Origin: Solirubrobacterales bacterium
GTDB taxonomy: Bacteria; Actinomycetota; Thermoleophilia; Solirubrobacterales; 70-9
Reading direction: 5' to 3'
Length of the DNA: 34,375 nt
NCBI GenBank assembly: GCA_030835185.1
Contig: JAUQWL010000006.1
Span: 1 to 34,375 of the forward strand
The notes under the pieces are model-generated. The model saw only the letters and a program-made list of their open reading frames with translations, searched no databases and was not told where the DNA came from. Made by a program: the position numbers and the translations under genes. Positions 1 through 7,796 of this stretch are shown here, one piece after another. The number at the start of each line of letters is the position of its first letter. Positions within the stretch are counted from its first letter, which is position 1.

Positions 1-120
1 CTGAGGGCTGTCCTGACCCGAACCGACGGCCCCTCGCTGAACCAGGCGCTGGCCGACACGGGGCTGATCCTTGGCGTATTCGCGCTGACGGCTTCGATCG
101 GGCTGGTGATCGCAAGCTGA
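1..120 (+). CDS. menA: 1,4-dihydroxy-2-naphthoate polyprenyltransferase, C-terminal end (partial)
   Basis: Frame 1 is open from the window edge to a TGA at 118-120. It encodes 39 residues beginning LRAVLTRTDGPSLNQAL and ending in a hydrophobic helix (LILGVFALTASIGLVIAS). This resembles the last transmembrane helix of MenA, the UbiA-family membrane enzyme that prenylates 1,4-dihydroxy-2-naphthoate to demethylmenaquinone. The assignment leans heavily on context, because menC and menD follow immediately on the same strand. The active-site Asp-rich motifs lie outside the window and cannot be checked. Its stop codon overlaps the likely CTG start of menC. Confidence 0.65.
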   Translation: MRAVLTRTDGPSLNQALADTGLILGVFALTASIGLVIAS

Positions 121-1163
121 ACCGGATCGCCGCATTCGAAGTGATCCCCTATGCGCTGCCGTTCCGGGAGCCCTACGTGACCGCCCGCGGAAGACTTGAC
201 CGGCGCGAGATGGTGCTGCTTCGAATCCGGACGGCCGACGGCGTGACCGGCCTCGGAGAAGGGGTGCCCCTGTCTCTGCGCGGTGGTGGCACACTGGTCG
301 ATCTGGTCGAAGAGCTGGAGGCCTGGGTTGTGCGGGCGACGGCCGGCGACAACTCACTCGCCGGGATGAGCGGGCCGGCGCGGATCGCTGCCGAGACCGC
401 CCTGACCGATGCCGAGGCCCATCGCCGCGAGGTGCCGATGCACAGGCTGCTCGACCCGGAGTCCACGCCACGCGAGCTGCACTGCAACGCGACGCTCACG
501 GCCGGCAGCCCCGGGCAGGTGCTTGAACAGGCGGAGCGGTGGGCAGCTGATGGTTTTACCGTCTTCAAACTGAAGCTGGGAGCCGGTGACGACGTGGCGC
601 AGGTCCGCGCCGTTCGAGAGGGCCTCGGCCGCGAGGTGGACATCCGGATCGACGCCAATGCGAGCTGGAGACCGGACGAAGCAGCGGCGAAACTGGACGC
701 ACTCGAGCCGTTGGGTATCGAACTGGCCGAACAGCCGGTCGGCGGCCTCGCGGCAATGGCTGCGCTGAGAGCCGGGACCGACGTTCCCCTGGTGGCCGAC
801 GAAGCGGTGAGCAGCGCGGCCGAGGCTGCCGAGGCTGCCGAGGCAGGCGCCTGTGACGCCGTTACGGTGAAGCTGAGCAAGACCGGGACCCTCGATGCTT
901 CACTCGGCAGTCATCTGCCCACCTACCTGTCCAGTGCGCTGGACGGTCCGGTCGGAATCGCGGCGGCGGCACACGCGGCACTCGCCCTCCCCCGCTCCGG
1001 ACCGTTCTCCGATGTCGCCCACGGCCTTGCCACGAGCCGCCTCTTCAGTGAGACGATCGCCGACGAAGGATCGTCGCTGACAGGCCCGTGGCTTTCTCCC
1101 GGGCCGGGACCCGGGCTCGGAGTGACGATCGACGAGGCGGCTCTTCAGAGGCTCCGGCTCTAA
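117..1163 (+). CDS. menC: o-succinylbenzoate synthase
   Basis: Enolase-superfamily enzyme that dehydrates SHCHC to o-succinylbenzoate in menaquinone synthesis. The catalytic layout is visible: the KxK pair in FKLKLG (about residues 151-153), the metal ligands in RIDAN, ELAEQP and VADEAV, and the last lysine in VKLSKTG. The ORF track starts at GTG 141, but that removes the conserved first strand. Reading in frame back to CTG 117 gives LNRIAAFEVIPYALPF, which fits the family N-terminus and overlaps the menA stop as CTGA. Four other junctions in this window use the same stop/start overlap (three TTGA, one ATGA). I therefore prefer CTG 117 (348 aa); standard gene callers would give 141 (340 aa). 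menD follows 12 bases downstream. N-succinylamino acid racemase is the main alternative within the family, but the menD neighbour argues for MenC. Confidence 0.88.
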   Translation: MNRIAAFEVIPYALPFREPYVTARGRLDRREMVLLRIRTADGVTGLGEGVPLSLRGGGTLVDLVEELEAWVVRATAGDNSLAGMSGPARIAAETALTDAEAHRREVPMHRLLDPESTPRELHCNATLTAGSPGQVLEQAERWAADGFTVFKLKLGAGDDVAQVRAVREGLGREVDIRIDANASWRPDEAAAKLDALEPLGIELAEQPVGGLAAMAALRAGTDVPLVADEAVSSAAEAAEAAEAGACDAVTVKLSKTGTLDASLGSHLPTYLSSALDGPVGIAAAAHAALALPRSGPFSDVAHGLATSRLFSETIADEGSSLTGPWLSPGPGPGLGVTIDEAALQRLRL

Positions 1164-1175
1164 CCTCCTTACAGC

Positions 1176-2906
1176 TTGGACCCGACGAATACAAACACCG
1201 CTCTCGCGTCAGTCTTCGCCGAGGAGTTGGCCCGATGCGGACTGAAACGGGCGGTTGTATCCCCCGGCTCGCGCTCGACCCCGCTCGCCGTCGCCCTGTT
1301 CCGCCATCCGGAGATCGAAGTGGATGTCGTACTGGACGAGCGCTCGGCAGCCTTCTTCGCCCTCGGTTCCGCCCTCTCCTCGGCAAGCCCGGTCGCGCTG
1401 CTCTGCACCTCAGGCACGGCCGCCGCCAATTATCACCCGGCCGTCGCGGAAGCCGATCTGTCATCAGTGCCGTTGATCGTTCTCACTGCGGATCGTCCGC
1501 CCGAGCTCCGGGACAACGGCTCCGGCCAGGCGATCGACCAGATCAAGCTCTTCGGCGATGCCGTCCGCTGGTTCAGCGAAGTCGGCAGCCACCTGGCCGA
1601 TGACTCCGGTCTGCTTCACATGAGGGCGACTGCCTGCCGGGCCTGGGCCGGCTCCACGGGAGAGCCACGGCCGGGTCCGGTTCACCTCAACTTCCCGCTG
1701 CGGGACCCGCTCGACCCTTCTCCGGTCGAAGGCGCGGTCACCGCCCGCGATCCGCTGGCCGTCGGGGGCCGTCGCGGGGCTCCGCTTACGGAGGTGACCC
1801 GTTCCGGACCATCGCTCGATCCAGAGCAGTTCGAGCGCATCGTCGGCGTCGTGGAATCGGCAGAGCGCCCGATGATCGTCGTCGGGCGGCAGCACGACAC
1901 CGGGCTGCGTCAGCCTGTCGCAGGGCTCGCCAGGAGACTCGGCTGTCCGATTCTCGCCGAGCCGACGTCCCAGCTCCGGCTCGGACCACATGACCGCGGG
2001 TCGGTGATCGCCCGCTACGACCGGATCGCCACGATCCTGCTCGACAAACAGGCCAAGGGTCCGGATCGAGGGGGTCCGGCGTCGACCCTGACACCCGACC
2101 TCGTTCTGAGGCTCGGCGAAACGCCGACATCGAAGAACCTGCGGGTCTGGCTGGCCGGTCTGCGCGGCACCCGGCAGATCGTGATCGATCGTTCGTATGG
2201 CTGGTATGAGCCGAGCCGGATTGCCGATCTGATCGTCCGGGCCGAACCCGTCACCCTGCTGACCGGAATCGAGCAGCGGCTCGGCACCGGGAGCATCGCG
2301 GCAGATCACGGTTTCCGGGATGCCTGGCTGGCCGCCGAAGCCGATGCCGGCGGCGATCGAGCCGCAGGCGGAGACGAACTCACACCCAGACGGATCCATG
2401 AAGAGATCGCCGACTGTTACCGGGACGGCGACCTCGTCTTCACGGCCTCGAGCATGGCTATCCGTGATCAGGAGAGCTTCCTGCCTCCCGGCCCCGCAGA
2501 CGTTCTCTTCCTTTCAAACCGCGGAGCCAACGGAATCGACGGCACGCTCGCATCCGGGACGGGTGCGGCTGTCGCCGTCGGCCGGCCGACGACGGTCATC
2601 ACCGGCGAGCTGGCCTTTCAGCACGACCTGGGCAGTCTCGCCCTGGTCGCGGCATCGCCGGTGGCGGTGAGGGTCGTAGTCGTGAACGACGGTGGCGGGC
2701 GGATCTTCTCCCGTCTCCCCCAGAAGCATTCGCTGACTGCGGAGGAGTTCGAAACTCTGATGAACTCGCCGGGTTCACTCGACATGGCTGCCGCCTCGGC
2801 AATGTTCGGGATTCCCCATTTCGCCGTGTCAGGAGCAGGCGACCTTGCCGAGGCATTGAAGACACCAGGCACGTGCGTCATCGAGATCGCCCTCCGGCCG
2901 GACTGA
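1176..2906 (+). CDS. menD: 2-succinyl-5-enolpyruvyl-6-hydroxy-3-cyclohexene-1-carboxylate synthase
   Basis: Thiamine-diphosphate enzyme joining isochorismate and 2-oxoglutarate, the committed step of menaquinone synthesis. At 576 aa it has the usual family length. Visible motifs are SPGSRSTPL near residue 29 (isochorismate binding), DERSAAFFALG with the catalytic Glu that activates ThDP near residue 53, LCTSGTAAANYHPAVAEA, SNRGANGIDGTLASG near residue 449, and NDGGGRIFSRLPQ near residue 505 (ThDP/metal region). The start is TTG at 1176, 12 bases after the menC stop, and no Shine-Dalgarno sequence is visible. A TAACCT box containing the menC stop lies 9 bases upstream and could be an internal -10. 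The gene converges on menF with only 2 bases between the stops. Those two genes supply consecutive steps of the pathway. Confidence 0.95.
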   Translation: MDPTNTNTALASVFAEELARCGLKRAVVSPGSRSTPLAVALFRHPEIEVDVVLDERSAAFFALGSALSSASPVALLCTSGTAAANYHPAVAEADLSSVPLIVLTADRPPELRDNGSGQAIDQIKLFGDAVRWFSEVGSHLADDSGLLHMRATACRAWAGSTGEPRPGPVHLNFPLRDPLDPSPVEGAVTARDPLAVGGRRGAPLTEVTRSGPSLDPEQFERIVGVVESAERPMIVVGRQHDTGLRQPVAGLARRLGCPILAEPTSQLRLGPHDRGSVIARYDRIATILLDKQAKGPDRGGPASTLTPDLVLRLGETPTSKNLRVWLAGLRGTRQIVIDRSYGWYEPSRIADLIVRAEPVTLLTGIEQRLGTGSIAADHGFRDAWLAAEADAGGDRAAGGDELTPRRIHEEIADCYRDGDLVFTASSMAIRDQESFLPPGPADVLFLSNRGANGIDGTLASGTGAAVAVGRPTTVITGELAFQHDLGSLALVAASPVAVRVVVVNDGGGRIFSRLPQKHSLTAEEFETLMNSPGSLDMAAASAMFGIPHFAVSGAGDLAEALKTPGTCVIEIALRPD

Positions 2907-2908
2907 CT

Positions 2909-4315
2909 TCAACCGCTGATCAGAGGCAGGAGCGCACCGAGTTTCATCTCGGTCTCGGCCAGCTCCGAGGCGGGGTCGGAATCCGCAACCACGCCGACCC
3001 CGGCGTACAGGTGGGCCTCCCGGTCACGGAGCAGTGCGCTGCGCAGGGCAACGCAGAACTCGCCATCGCCGGAACCGTCCATCCAGCCGACCGGGCCGGC
3101 ATACCAACCGCGGTCGAGTCCCTCAACTTCATCCATGACGACACTTGCCTTCTTCCAGGGCTCACCTCCGACCGCGGGGGTCGGGTGAAGAACGCCGGCG
3201 AGCTCGATCGCCGTTCTAGGCTGTGCGAGCTGTGCGACGACGGGTGTCGCAAGATGCTGGATGTTGGCAACCTTGATGATCCCTGGTTCTGCGGCCGCTT
3301 CGACCCAGACGCTCAGCCGACCGAGGGCCTTGACGATGCCCGCGACAACCAGCCCCTGCTCCTCCCTGTCTTTGCTGCTGGCGAGCAACTTCTCGGCGAG
3401 ATGGTCATCTACGGCGGGATCCGAACTGCGACGGGTCGATCCGGCCAGGCCTACGGTCGAAACGCTTCTTCCGGCGCATCTGACCAGCAGTTCGGGGCTG
3501 GCTCCGATGAACGCGGCTTCCGGCGTGCCGACGCAGAAGTTGAAACAGGAGGGAAACCCCTCGCGCAGCGCAGCGAAGATGGCAGCAGGATCGTGAGCCG
3601 AACCGGCCCGGACCACGACCTCCCGGGCGAGAACGACCTTTTCGATCTCCCCCGACCGGATGCGCTCTACCGCGGCGGCGACCGAGGCCTCGAACTGCCC
3701 GGGAGTTCGCACGCTCTCGATGCTGGGCCGGTGAGAGGGATGCGGGTCGATCATCGGCAACCCCGAACCCGAGAGAGCGGCCACCCTTGCGTGCAGCCTG
3801 CCCTTGATGGCGGAGACGTCGGCAGACCGGTCGACGATCGCATTCAGGGTCATCGTGGTCCCGGACGGCTCGGCGCTGAAGGAGATCTCAGGGAGAGTCA
3901 TAGAAGCGGGCTCGAACGAGGACCAGTCCGGTCCGGCCGCGCCCCGATCGGAGAACGCGAAACCGCCTACCCAGGTCGGGTCCGTACGGGCTCCATCGAA
4001 GGCGGGATTGATCACTTCGGCCTCGCCGGAGCGGTGGGCACATTCCGCAGCTACCTCCTGGAACCGGTTCCTGCCACGCGAGACGACGGTCTCGACGCTT
4101 CCGAGGGTGGCGATCACGACCCCGCGGTCCGGCTGCTCCCAGCAGAACCACGGCTCGCTGGCCATGCGGGACGCGAAGACGACCGCAACGGGGTCTTCAC
4201 ACTCGATCGGGACGGTGACTGAAGCGACCGTCCTGCCTTTTCGCTCGAAGGCTCTCCCGATCGCCTCGTCCAGCAGGTGAGCGAGTGCGGGTGAATCGAG
4301 AGTGAGGCCAGTCAA
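2909..4315 (-). CDS. menF: isochorismate synthase
   Basis: Chorismate-binding enzyme (468 aa) that isomerises chorismate to isochorismate, the substrate of MenD encoded convergently next door. The C-terminal two thirds carry the family blocks: FIGASPELLVR, GLAGSTRR (the usual xLAGTxRR element), IQHLATPVVAQL, LHPTPAVGGEP, AGPVGWMDGSGDGEFCVALRSAL, YAGVGVVADSDPASELAETEMK. The E..K stretch at the end holds the Mg-binding Glu. The N-terminal region is divergent, as is typical. The start is a TTG whose last bases form the ilvN stop (TTGA, 4-base overlap), so translation is probably coupled to ilvB-ilvN. A salicylate or anthranilate synthase is less likely given the men context. Confidence 0.92.
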   Translation of the reverse strand: MTGLTLDSPALAHLLDEAIGRAFERKGRTVASVTVPIECEDPVAVVFASRMASEPWFCWEQPDRGVVIATLGSVETVVSRGRNRFQEVAAECAHRSGEAEVINPAFDGARTDPTWVGGFAFSDRGAAGPDWSSFEPASMTLPEISFSAEPSGTTMTLNAIVDRSADVSAIKGRLHARVAALSGSGLPMIDPHPSHRPSIESVRTPGQFEASVAAAVERIRSGEIEKVVLAREVVVRAGSAHDPAAIFAALREGFPSCFNFCVGTPEAAFIGASPELLVRCAGRSVSTVGLAGSTRRSSDPAVDDHLAEKLLASSKDREEQGLVVAGIVKALGRLSVWVEAAAEPGIIKVANIQHLATPVVAQLAQPRTAIELAGVLHPTPAVGGEPWKKASVVMDEVEGLDRGWYAGPVGWMDGSGDGEFCVALRSALLRDREAHLYAGVGVVADSDPASELAETEMKLGALLPLISG

Positions 4316-4851
4316 TCGCCGCCGCGAGCGAGGGCGACTTCGCCGGTGCGCACCATCTCGAGCAGGCCGTGCGGTCGCAGCATGCTCTCGAAGGCTTCGA
4401 TCTTGTCATGTGAACCGGTGACTTCGACTATCAGCGCCCGTCGCGACACGTCCACGATCTTTGCCCGGAATATCTCTGCGAACTGAACGATCTCGGCGCG
4501 GTTTTCCACCGCAGCGGACACCTTGAACAGGGCCATTTCACGAGCGACCGTCTCCTGCGGCTCCATGTCGCGGATCTTGAGCACGTTGACCAGCTTGTGG
4601 AGTTGCTTGGTGACCTGATCGATCGGGTGTACGGCACCGTCGAGCGTGAGTGTGATGCGGGAGATGTTCGGATCGTCAGTCGGCCCCACCGCAAGCGTGT
4701 CGATGTTGAAGCCGCGGCGGGAGAAAAGCCCGGCGACCCGGGCGAGCACGCCCGGACGGTTCTCGACCATGATCGAAAGTACGTGCTTGCGACCTGACAG
4801 CGTGTGACCGACCTGCAGATCTTCCAACCTGACCATCTCGCCGGCGCTCAT
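4312..4851 (-). CDS. ilvN: acetolactate synthase small (regulatory) subunit
   Basis: Regulatory subunit (179 aa) of acetohydroxyacid synthase, which confers valine feedback control on IlvB. An N-terminal ACT domain is clear (HVLSIMVENRPGVLARVAGLFSRRGFNIDTLAVGPT, about residues 23-58), followed by the second ALS ss domain (VSRRALIVEVTGSHDKIEAFESMLRPHGLLEMVRTGEVAL). The N-terminal 20 residues before the ACT domain are an extra lead-in compared with short family members. The ATG shares its A with the ilvB stop (TGATG), and the ilvN stop overlaps the menF start. Family length is usually about 160-175 aa. Confidence 0.96.
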   Translation of the reverse strand: MSAGEMVRLEDLQVGHTLSGRKHVLSIMVENRPGVLARVAGLFSRRGFNIDTLAVGPTDDPNISRITLTLDGAVHPIDQVTKQLHKLVNVLKIRDMEPQETVAREMALFKVSAAVENRAEIVQFAEIFRAKIVDVSRRALIVEVTGSHDKIEAFESMLRPHGLLEMVRTGEVALARGGD

Positions 4852-6530
4852 CAGCCCACCATGTCCCGTGCGGCACTGCCGGCGGGGATCATCGGGTAAC
4901 AGTTCTCCCGGGGACTCACCCTCACGTCGAGAAGAGCCGGGCCGTCATGGTCAAGTGTTGCCTGCATCATCTCTTCGAGGTCGGCGTTGTCCTCACATCT
5001 GAGGCCCTTGGCCCCGAATGCCTCCGAGAGCTTGACCCAGTCCGGGCTCGGTCCGTTGTCGACACCACTGTAGTTCTCCGACCAGAAAAGCTCCTGCCAC
5101 TGGCGGACCATGCCCATGTAGCCGTTGTTCATCAGGAAGACCTTGACCGGGACATCTTCATTCACCGCCGTCGCCAGTTCCTGGACGTTCATGATCAGGC
5201 TGCCGTCGCCGGAGAGGCAGACGACCTGCTCGTCCGGACAGCCTACCTTGGCGCCGATCGCTGCCGGCAGGCCGAATCCCATCGTGCCGAGACCGCCCGA
5301 ATTGATCCACCGGCGCGGCTTGTTGAAGCCGTAGTACTGGGCGGTCCACATCTGGTGCTGGCCTACGTCGGAGGTGACGATCGCGTCGCCGCCAGTGACC
5401 TTGTGCATCGTCTCGATCATGAACTGGGGCTTGATCTCGCCTTCGCTGCCCGGTTCATAGGTCAACGGGTATTCCTCCTGCCAGGCGTTGATCCGGCTCC
5501 ACCAGCCGTCAAGACGAGAGCCGTCCGTCTGGAGCGAGCGGTACTCGCGGGTCAGCTTCGGCAGGACCAGACCGACATCGCCGACGATCGGGATGTGAGC
5601 CGGGATGTTCTTTGAGATCTCGGCCGGATCGATATCGATGTGGATGAACTTGGCGTTGGGGGCGAACTCCGAGAGCTTGCCGGTGATCCGGTCGTCGAAG
5701 CGGGCACCGATCGCGATGATCAGATCGGCTTCGTCCATCGAGTAGTTGGCGGCGCGGATGCCGTGCATGCCGAGCATGCCGAGCCAGTTGGGGTCGTCCG
5801 ACGGAAAAGCACCCAGGCCCATCAGGGTCGAAGTGACCGGGAAGCGATCGCTGGCGCAGAGTTCCCGCAGCTCCGACGAGGCGTTTGCCTTGATCACTCC
5901 ACCTCCGGTGTAGATCACCGGGCGCTTCGCGTTGGCCATCGCCTTGGCGGCGATCCTGATCTGCTTCGAGTTGCCCTCGAGGTTCGGCCGGTAGCCGGGC
6001 AGCTCGACCGCCGCGGTCGGTGGCTCGTACGAGATCTCCTGCCGGGAGAGGTCCTGCGGGACGTCGACCAGGACAGGACCCGGCCGGCCGGTGGAGGCGA
6101 TGTGGAAAGCCTCGTGGATGTACTCGGGAATCTGGGCTCCATCCGTGACCATCATCGAGTGCTTGACGATCGGCAGGGTGATCCCGACGATGTCAGCCTC
6201 CTGGAAGCCGTCGGTGCCGAGCAGGTCCGACCGGACCTGTCCGGTGACGAAGACCACAGGAACCGAGTCCATCATCGCGTCGGCAATCGCCGTGACCAGG
6301 TTGGTCGCACCCGGACCCGACGTGCCGAAAGCGACTCCGGTGCGGCCGGTGGCCCAGGCGTAACCTTCGGCAGCGTGTCCGGCCGCCTGTTCGTGGCGAG
6401 CCTGGACATGGCGCAGGTCTGCTCCGACGATGGCATCGTACGTGGGCAGGTTCGCCCCTCCGGGAATACCGAAAATGTGATCCACGCCCTCGCCTCGGAG
6501 GGCTTCCATCATGGCGTCTGCGGCTCTCAT
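4851..6530 (-). CDS. ilvB: acetolactate synthase large (catalytic) subunit
   Basis: ThDP- and FAD-dependent carboligase (559 aa) forming 2-acetolactate or 2-aceto-2-hydroxybutyrate for branched-chain amino acids. The N-terminal Pyr domain has the catalytic glutamate in RHEQAAGHAAEGYA (about residue 47). The central domain is present (YTGGGVIKANASSELREL; IAIGARFDDRITG, where FAD contacts occur). The C-terminal PP domain has GDGSLIMNVQELATAVNEDVPVKVFLMNNGYMGMVRQWQ, the GDG...NN metal/ThDP motif. It is the first gene of the ilvB-ilvN-menF run. Only 25 bases separate it from the sqd1 stop. No T-box, leader peptide or attenuator is visible there. A TAGGAT hexamer 10 bases before the ATG is a possible -10 box. 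Confidence 0.97.
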   Translation of the reverse strand: MRAADAMMEALRGEGVDHIFGIPGGANLPTYDAIVGADLRHVQARHEQAAGHAAEGYAWATGRTGVAFGTSGPGATNLVTAIADAMMDSVPVVFVTGQVRSDLLGTDGFQEADIVGITLPIVKHSMMVTDGAQIPEYIHEAFHIASTGRPGPVLVDVPQDLSRQEISYEPPTAAVELPGYRPNLEGNSKQIRIAAKAMANAKRPVIYTGGGVIKANASSELRELCASDRFPVTSTLMGLGAFPSDDPNWLGMLGMHGIRAANYSMDEADLIIAIGARFDDRITGKLSEFAPNAKFIHIDIDPAEISKNIPAHIPIVGDVGLVLPKLTREYRSLQTDGSRLDGWWSRINAWQEEYPLTYEPGSEGEIKPQFMIETMHKVTGGDAIVTSDVGQHQMWTAQYYGFNKPRRWINSGGLGTMGFGLPAAIGAKVGCPDEQVVCLSGDGSLIMNVQELATAVNEDVPVKVFLMNNGYMGMVRQWQELFWSENYSGVDNGPSPDWVKLSEAFGAKGLRCEDNADLEEMMQATLDHDGPALLDVRVSPRENCYPMIPAGSAARDMVG

Positions 6531-6540
6531 CTGACCAGTA

Positions 6541-6546
6541 ATCCTA
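6541..6546 (-). promoter_or_regulatory. Candidate -10 box upstream of ilvB
   Basis: On the minus strand the 25-base gap between sqd1 and ilvB reads TAGGAT, then 10 bases, then ATG. The same hexamer TAGGAT precedes the starts at 7797 and 33428. No convincing -35 is seen, and readthrough from sqd1 is equally possible. If used, transcription would start only about 3 bases before the ATG. Confidence 0.35.
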
Positions 6547-6555
6547 GCAATGCGG

Positions 6556-7749
6556 TCAGGTTTCCGGACCGACTGCGAGGATGCTTCCTTCGAGCTCGCC
6601 GGGAATCCACTGGGTCCGCGGCGTGATCGCCTTGAAGATCACCCTGTCGCGGTGTGAGTTGATCGTGCCGATCAGCGAGTGAAGCAGTTCGTCACCGAGC
6701 AGATGCGGTTCCAGGCCGAGGTCCAGGAGCTTCTGGTTGCTGGCGTTGTAGTAGTGCTGTTCCAACTCGACGCGCGGGTTCGGGAAATTCTCGATCCGGG
6801 CCTCGTAGCCAAGTTCTCCGGCGCAGCGCTGGACCAGTTCGGCCAGCTCCGACACCGAGAACTGCTCGGTGAACTGGTTGAAGACCCGGTACTCGCCGCG
6901 GTCGGCCGGAGTCAGAGCCGCGAGCTCGACGCAGCGCAGCGTATCCTTGATGTTCAGATAGCCGCGGGTCTGTCCGCCGGCCCCGTAGATGGTGAGCGGA
7001 TGGTCGACGACCGACTGGACACAGAACCGGTTGAGCACGGTGCCGAAAGTCTCGTCGTAGTCGAAACGGGTGGCCAGCCGCGGATCGAGGGCGGTTTCGT
7101 CGGTTTCGATGCCATAAACGACACCCTGGTTCAGGTCTGTAGCCCGCAACCCCCAGATTCTCGTGGCGAAGTGGATGTTGGTCGAATCGTGAACCTTGGA
7201 GCAGTGATAAAGCGAGCCCGGCATCTTCGGGAAAGGCAGAGTGTCCTTGCGGCCGTTGTGCTCGATCTCGATGTAACCCTCTTCGATGTCGATGTTCGGC
7301 GTGCCGTACTCGCCCATCGTTCCGAGCTTGATCAGGTGGGCGTCAGGAACGTATGTCTGCATCGAGAAGAGCAGATTGAGAGTGCCGATGACGTTTGTCC
7401 GCTGGGTTTCGACCGCAGTCTGGCGTGAGCGCATCGAGTAGGGCGCCGAGGGCTGCTCGCCGTAGTGGACTACGACTTCCGGCAGGAACTCGGCGACGGC
7501 CTCGTCGAGGAACTCACCGTCTTCGATCGAGCCGATCCGGGATTCGATCGTCTTGCCGGAAACTTCGTTCCAGGCATCGATCCTTTCACCGAGAGGGAGG
7601 ATCGGCGTCAGCGAGTCAGTTGACTGCTCCAGGTGCCAGCGCCGTCGGGCAAAGTTATCGACAACCGCCACCTCGTGACCACGAGCCGAAAAACGCATCG
7701 CCGTGGGCCAGCCGAGGTAGCCGTCGCCACCGAGAATTAGGATTCGCAT
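6556..7749 (-). CDS. sqd1: UDP-sulfoquinovose synthase (SQD1/SqdB family)
   Basis: NAD-dependent extended short-chain dehydrogenase (397 aa) that converts UDP-glucose plus sulfite to UDP-sulfoquinovose, the sulfosugar donor for sulfolipid or sulfated glycans. The Rossmann motif is GGDGYLG at residues 8-14. The active site matches plant SQD1 closely: Thr144 in LGTMGEYGTPNIDIEEGY, and Tyr181/Lys185 in YHCSKVHDS. Further family blocks are GEQPSAPYSM, ATDLNQGVVYGIETDE, GGQTRGYLNIKDT and EYRVFNQFTEQFSVSELA. From memory these are near-identical to the Arabidopsis enzyme, so the family call is strong. No SqdX/SqdD-type glycosyltransferase adjoins it; the divergent neighbours are GT-C glycosyltransferases. 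This suggests that the sugar may go to a surface glycan rather than, or as well as, a diacylglycerol sulfolipid. Confidence 0.93.
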   Translation of the reverse strand: MRILILGGDGYLGWPTAMRFSARGHEVAVVDNFARRRWHLEQSTDSLTPILPLGERIDAWNEVSGKTIESRIGSIEDGEFLDEAVAEFLPEVVVHYGEQPSAPYSMRSRQTAVETQRTNVIGTLNLLFSMQTYVPDAHLIKLGTMGEYGTPNIDIEEGYIEIEHNGRKDTLPFPKMPGSLYHCSKVHDSTNIHFATRIWGLRATDLNQGVVYGIETDETALDPRLATRFDYDETFGTVLNRFCVQSVVDHPLTIYGAGGQTRGYLNIKDTLRCVELAALTPADRGEYRVFNQFTEQFSVSELAELVQRCAGELGYEARIENFPNPRVELEQHYYNASNQKLLDLGLEPHLLGDELLHSLIGTINSHRDRVIFKAITPRTQWIPGELEGSILAVGPET

Positions 7750-7783
7750 GTGACCATTGAGGTTACCGGAACGGTGGGCCTTC

Positions 7784-7789
7784 TAGGAT
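7784..7789 (+). promoter_or_regulatory. Candidate leaderless -10 box for the first GT-C gene
   Basis: TAGGAT lies exactly 7 bases before GTG 7797, the spacing expected when transcription starts at the first base of the start codon. The AGGA inside it could also be read as a weak Shine-Dalgarno sequence. The divergent sqd1 start is only 47 bases away, so the two genes must share this short control region. Confidence 0.5.
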
Positions 7790-7796
7790 CGCCTCC

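Noticed and set aside
2873-4222. 449-aa plus-strand ORF
   Set aside because: Antisense to menF and overlapping the menD end; low-complexity product with no motif.
6531-6555. Leader peptide, T-box or attenuator ahead of ilvB
   Set aside because: The gap is only 25 bases, with no Leu/Val/Ile-rich frame and no hairpins.
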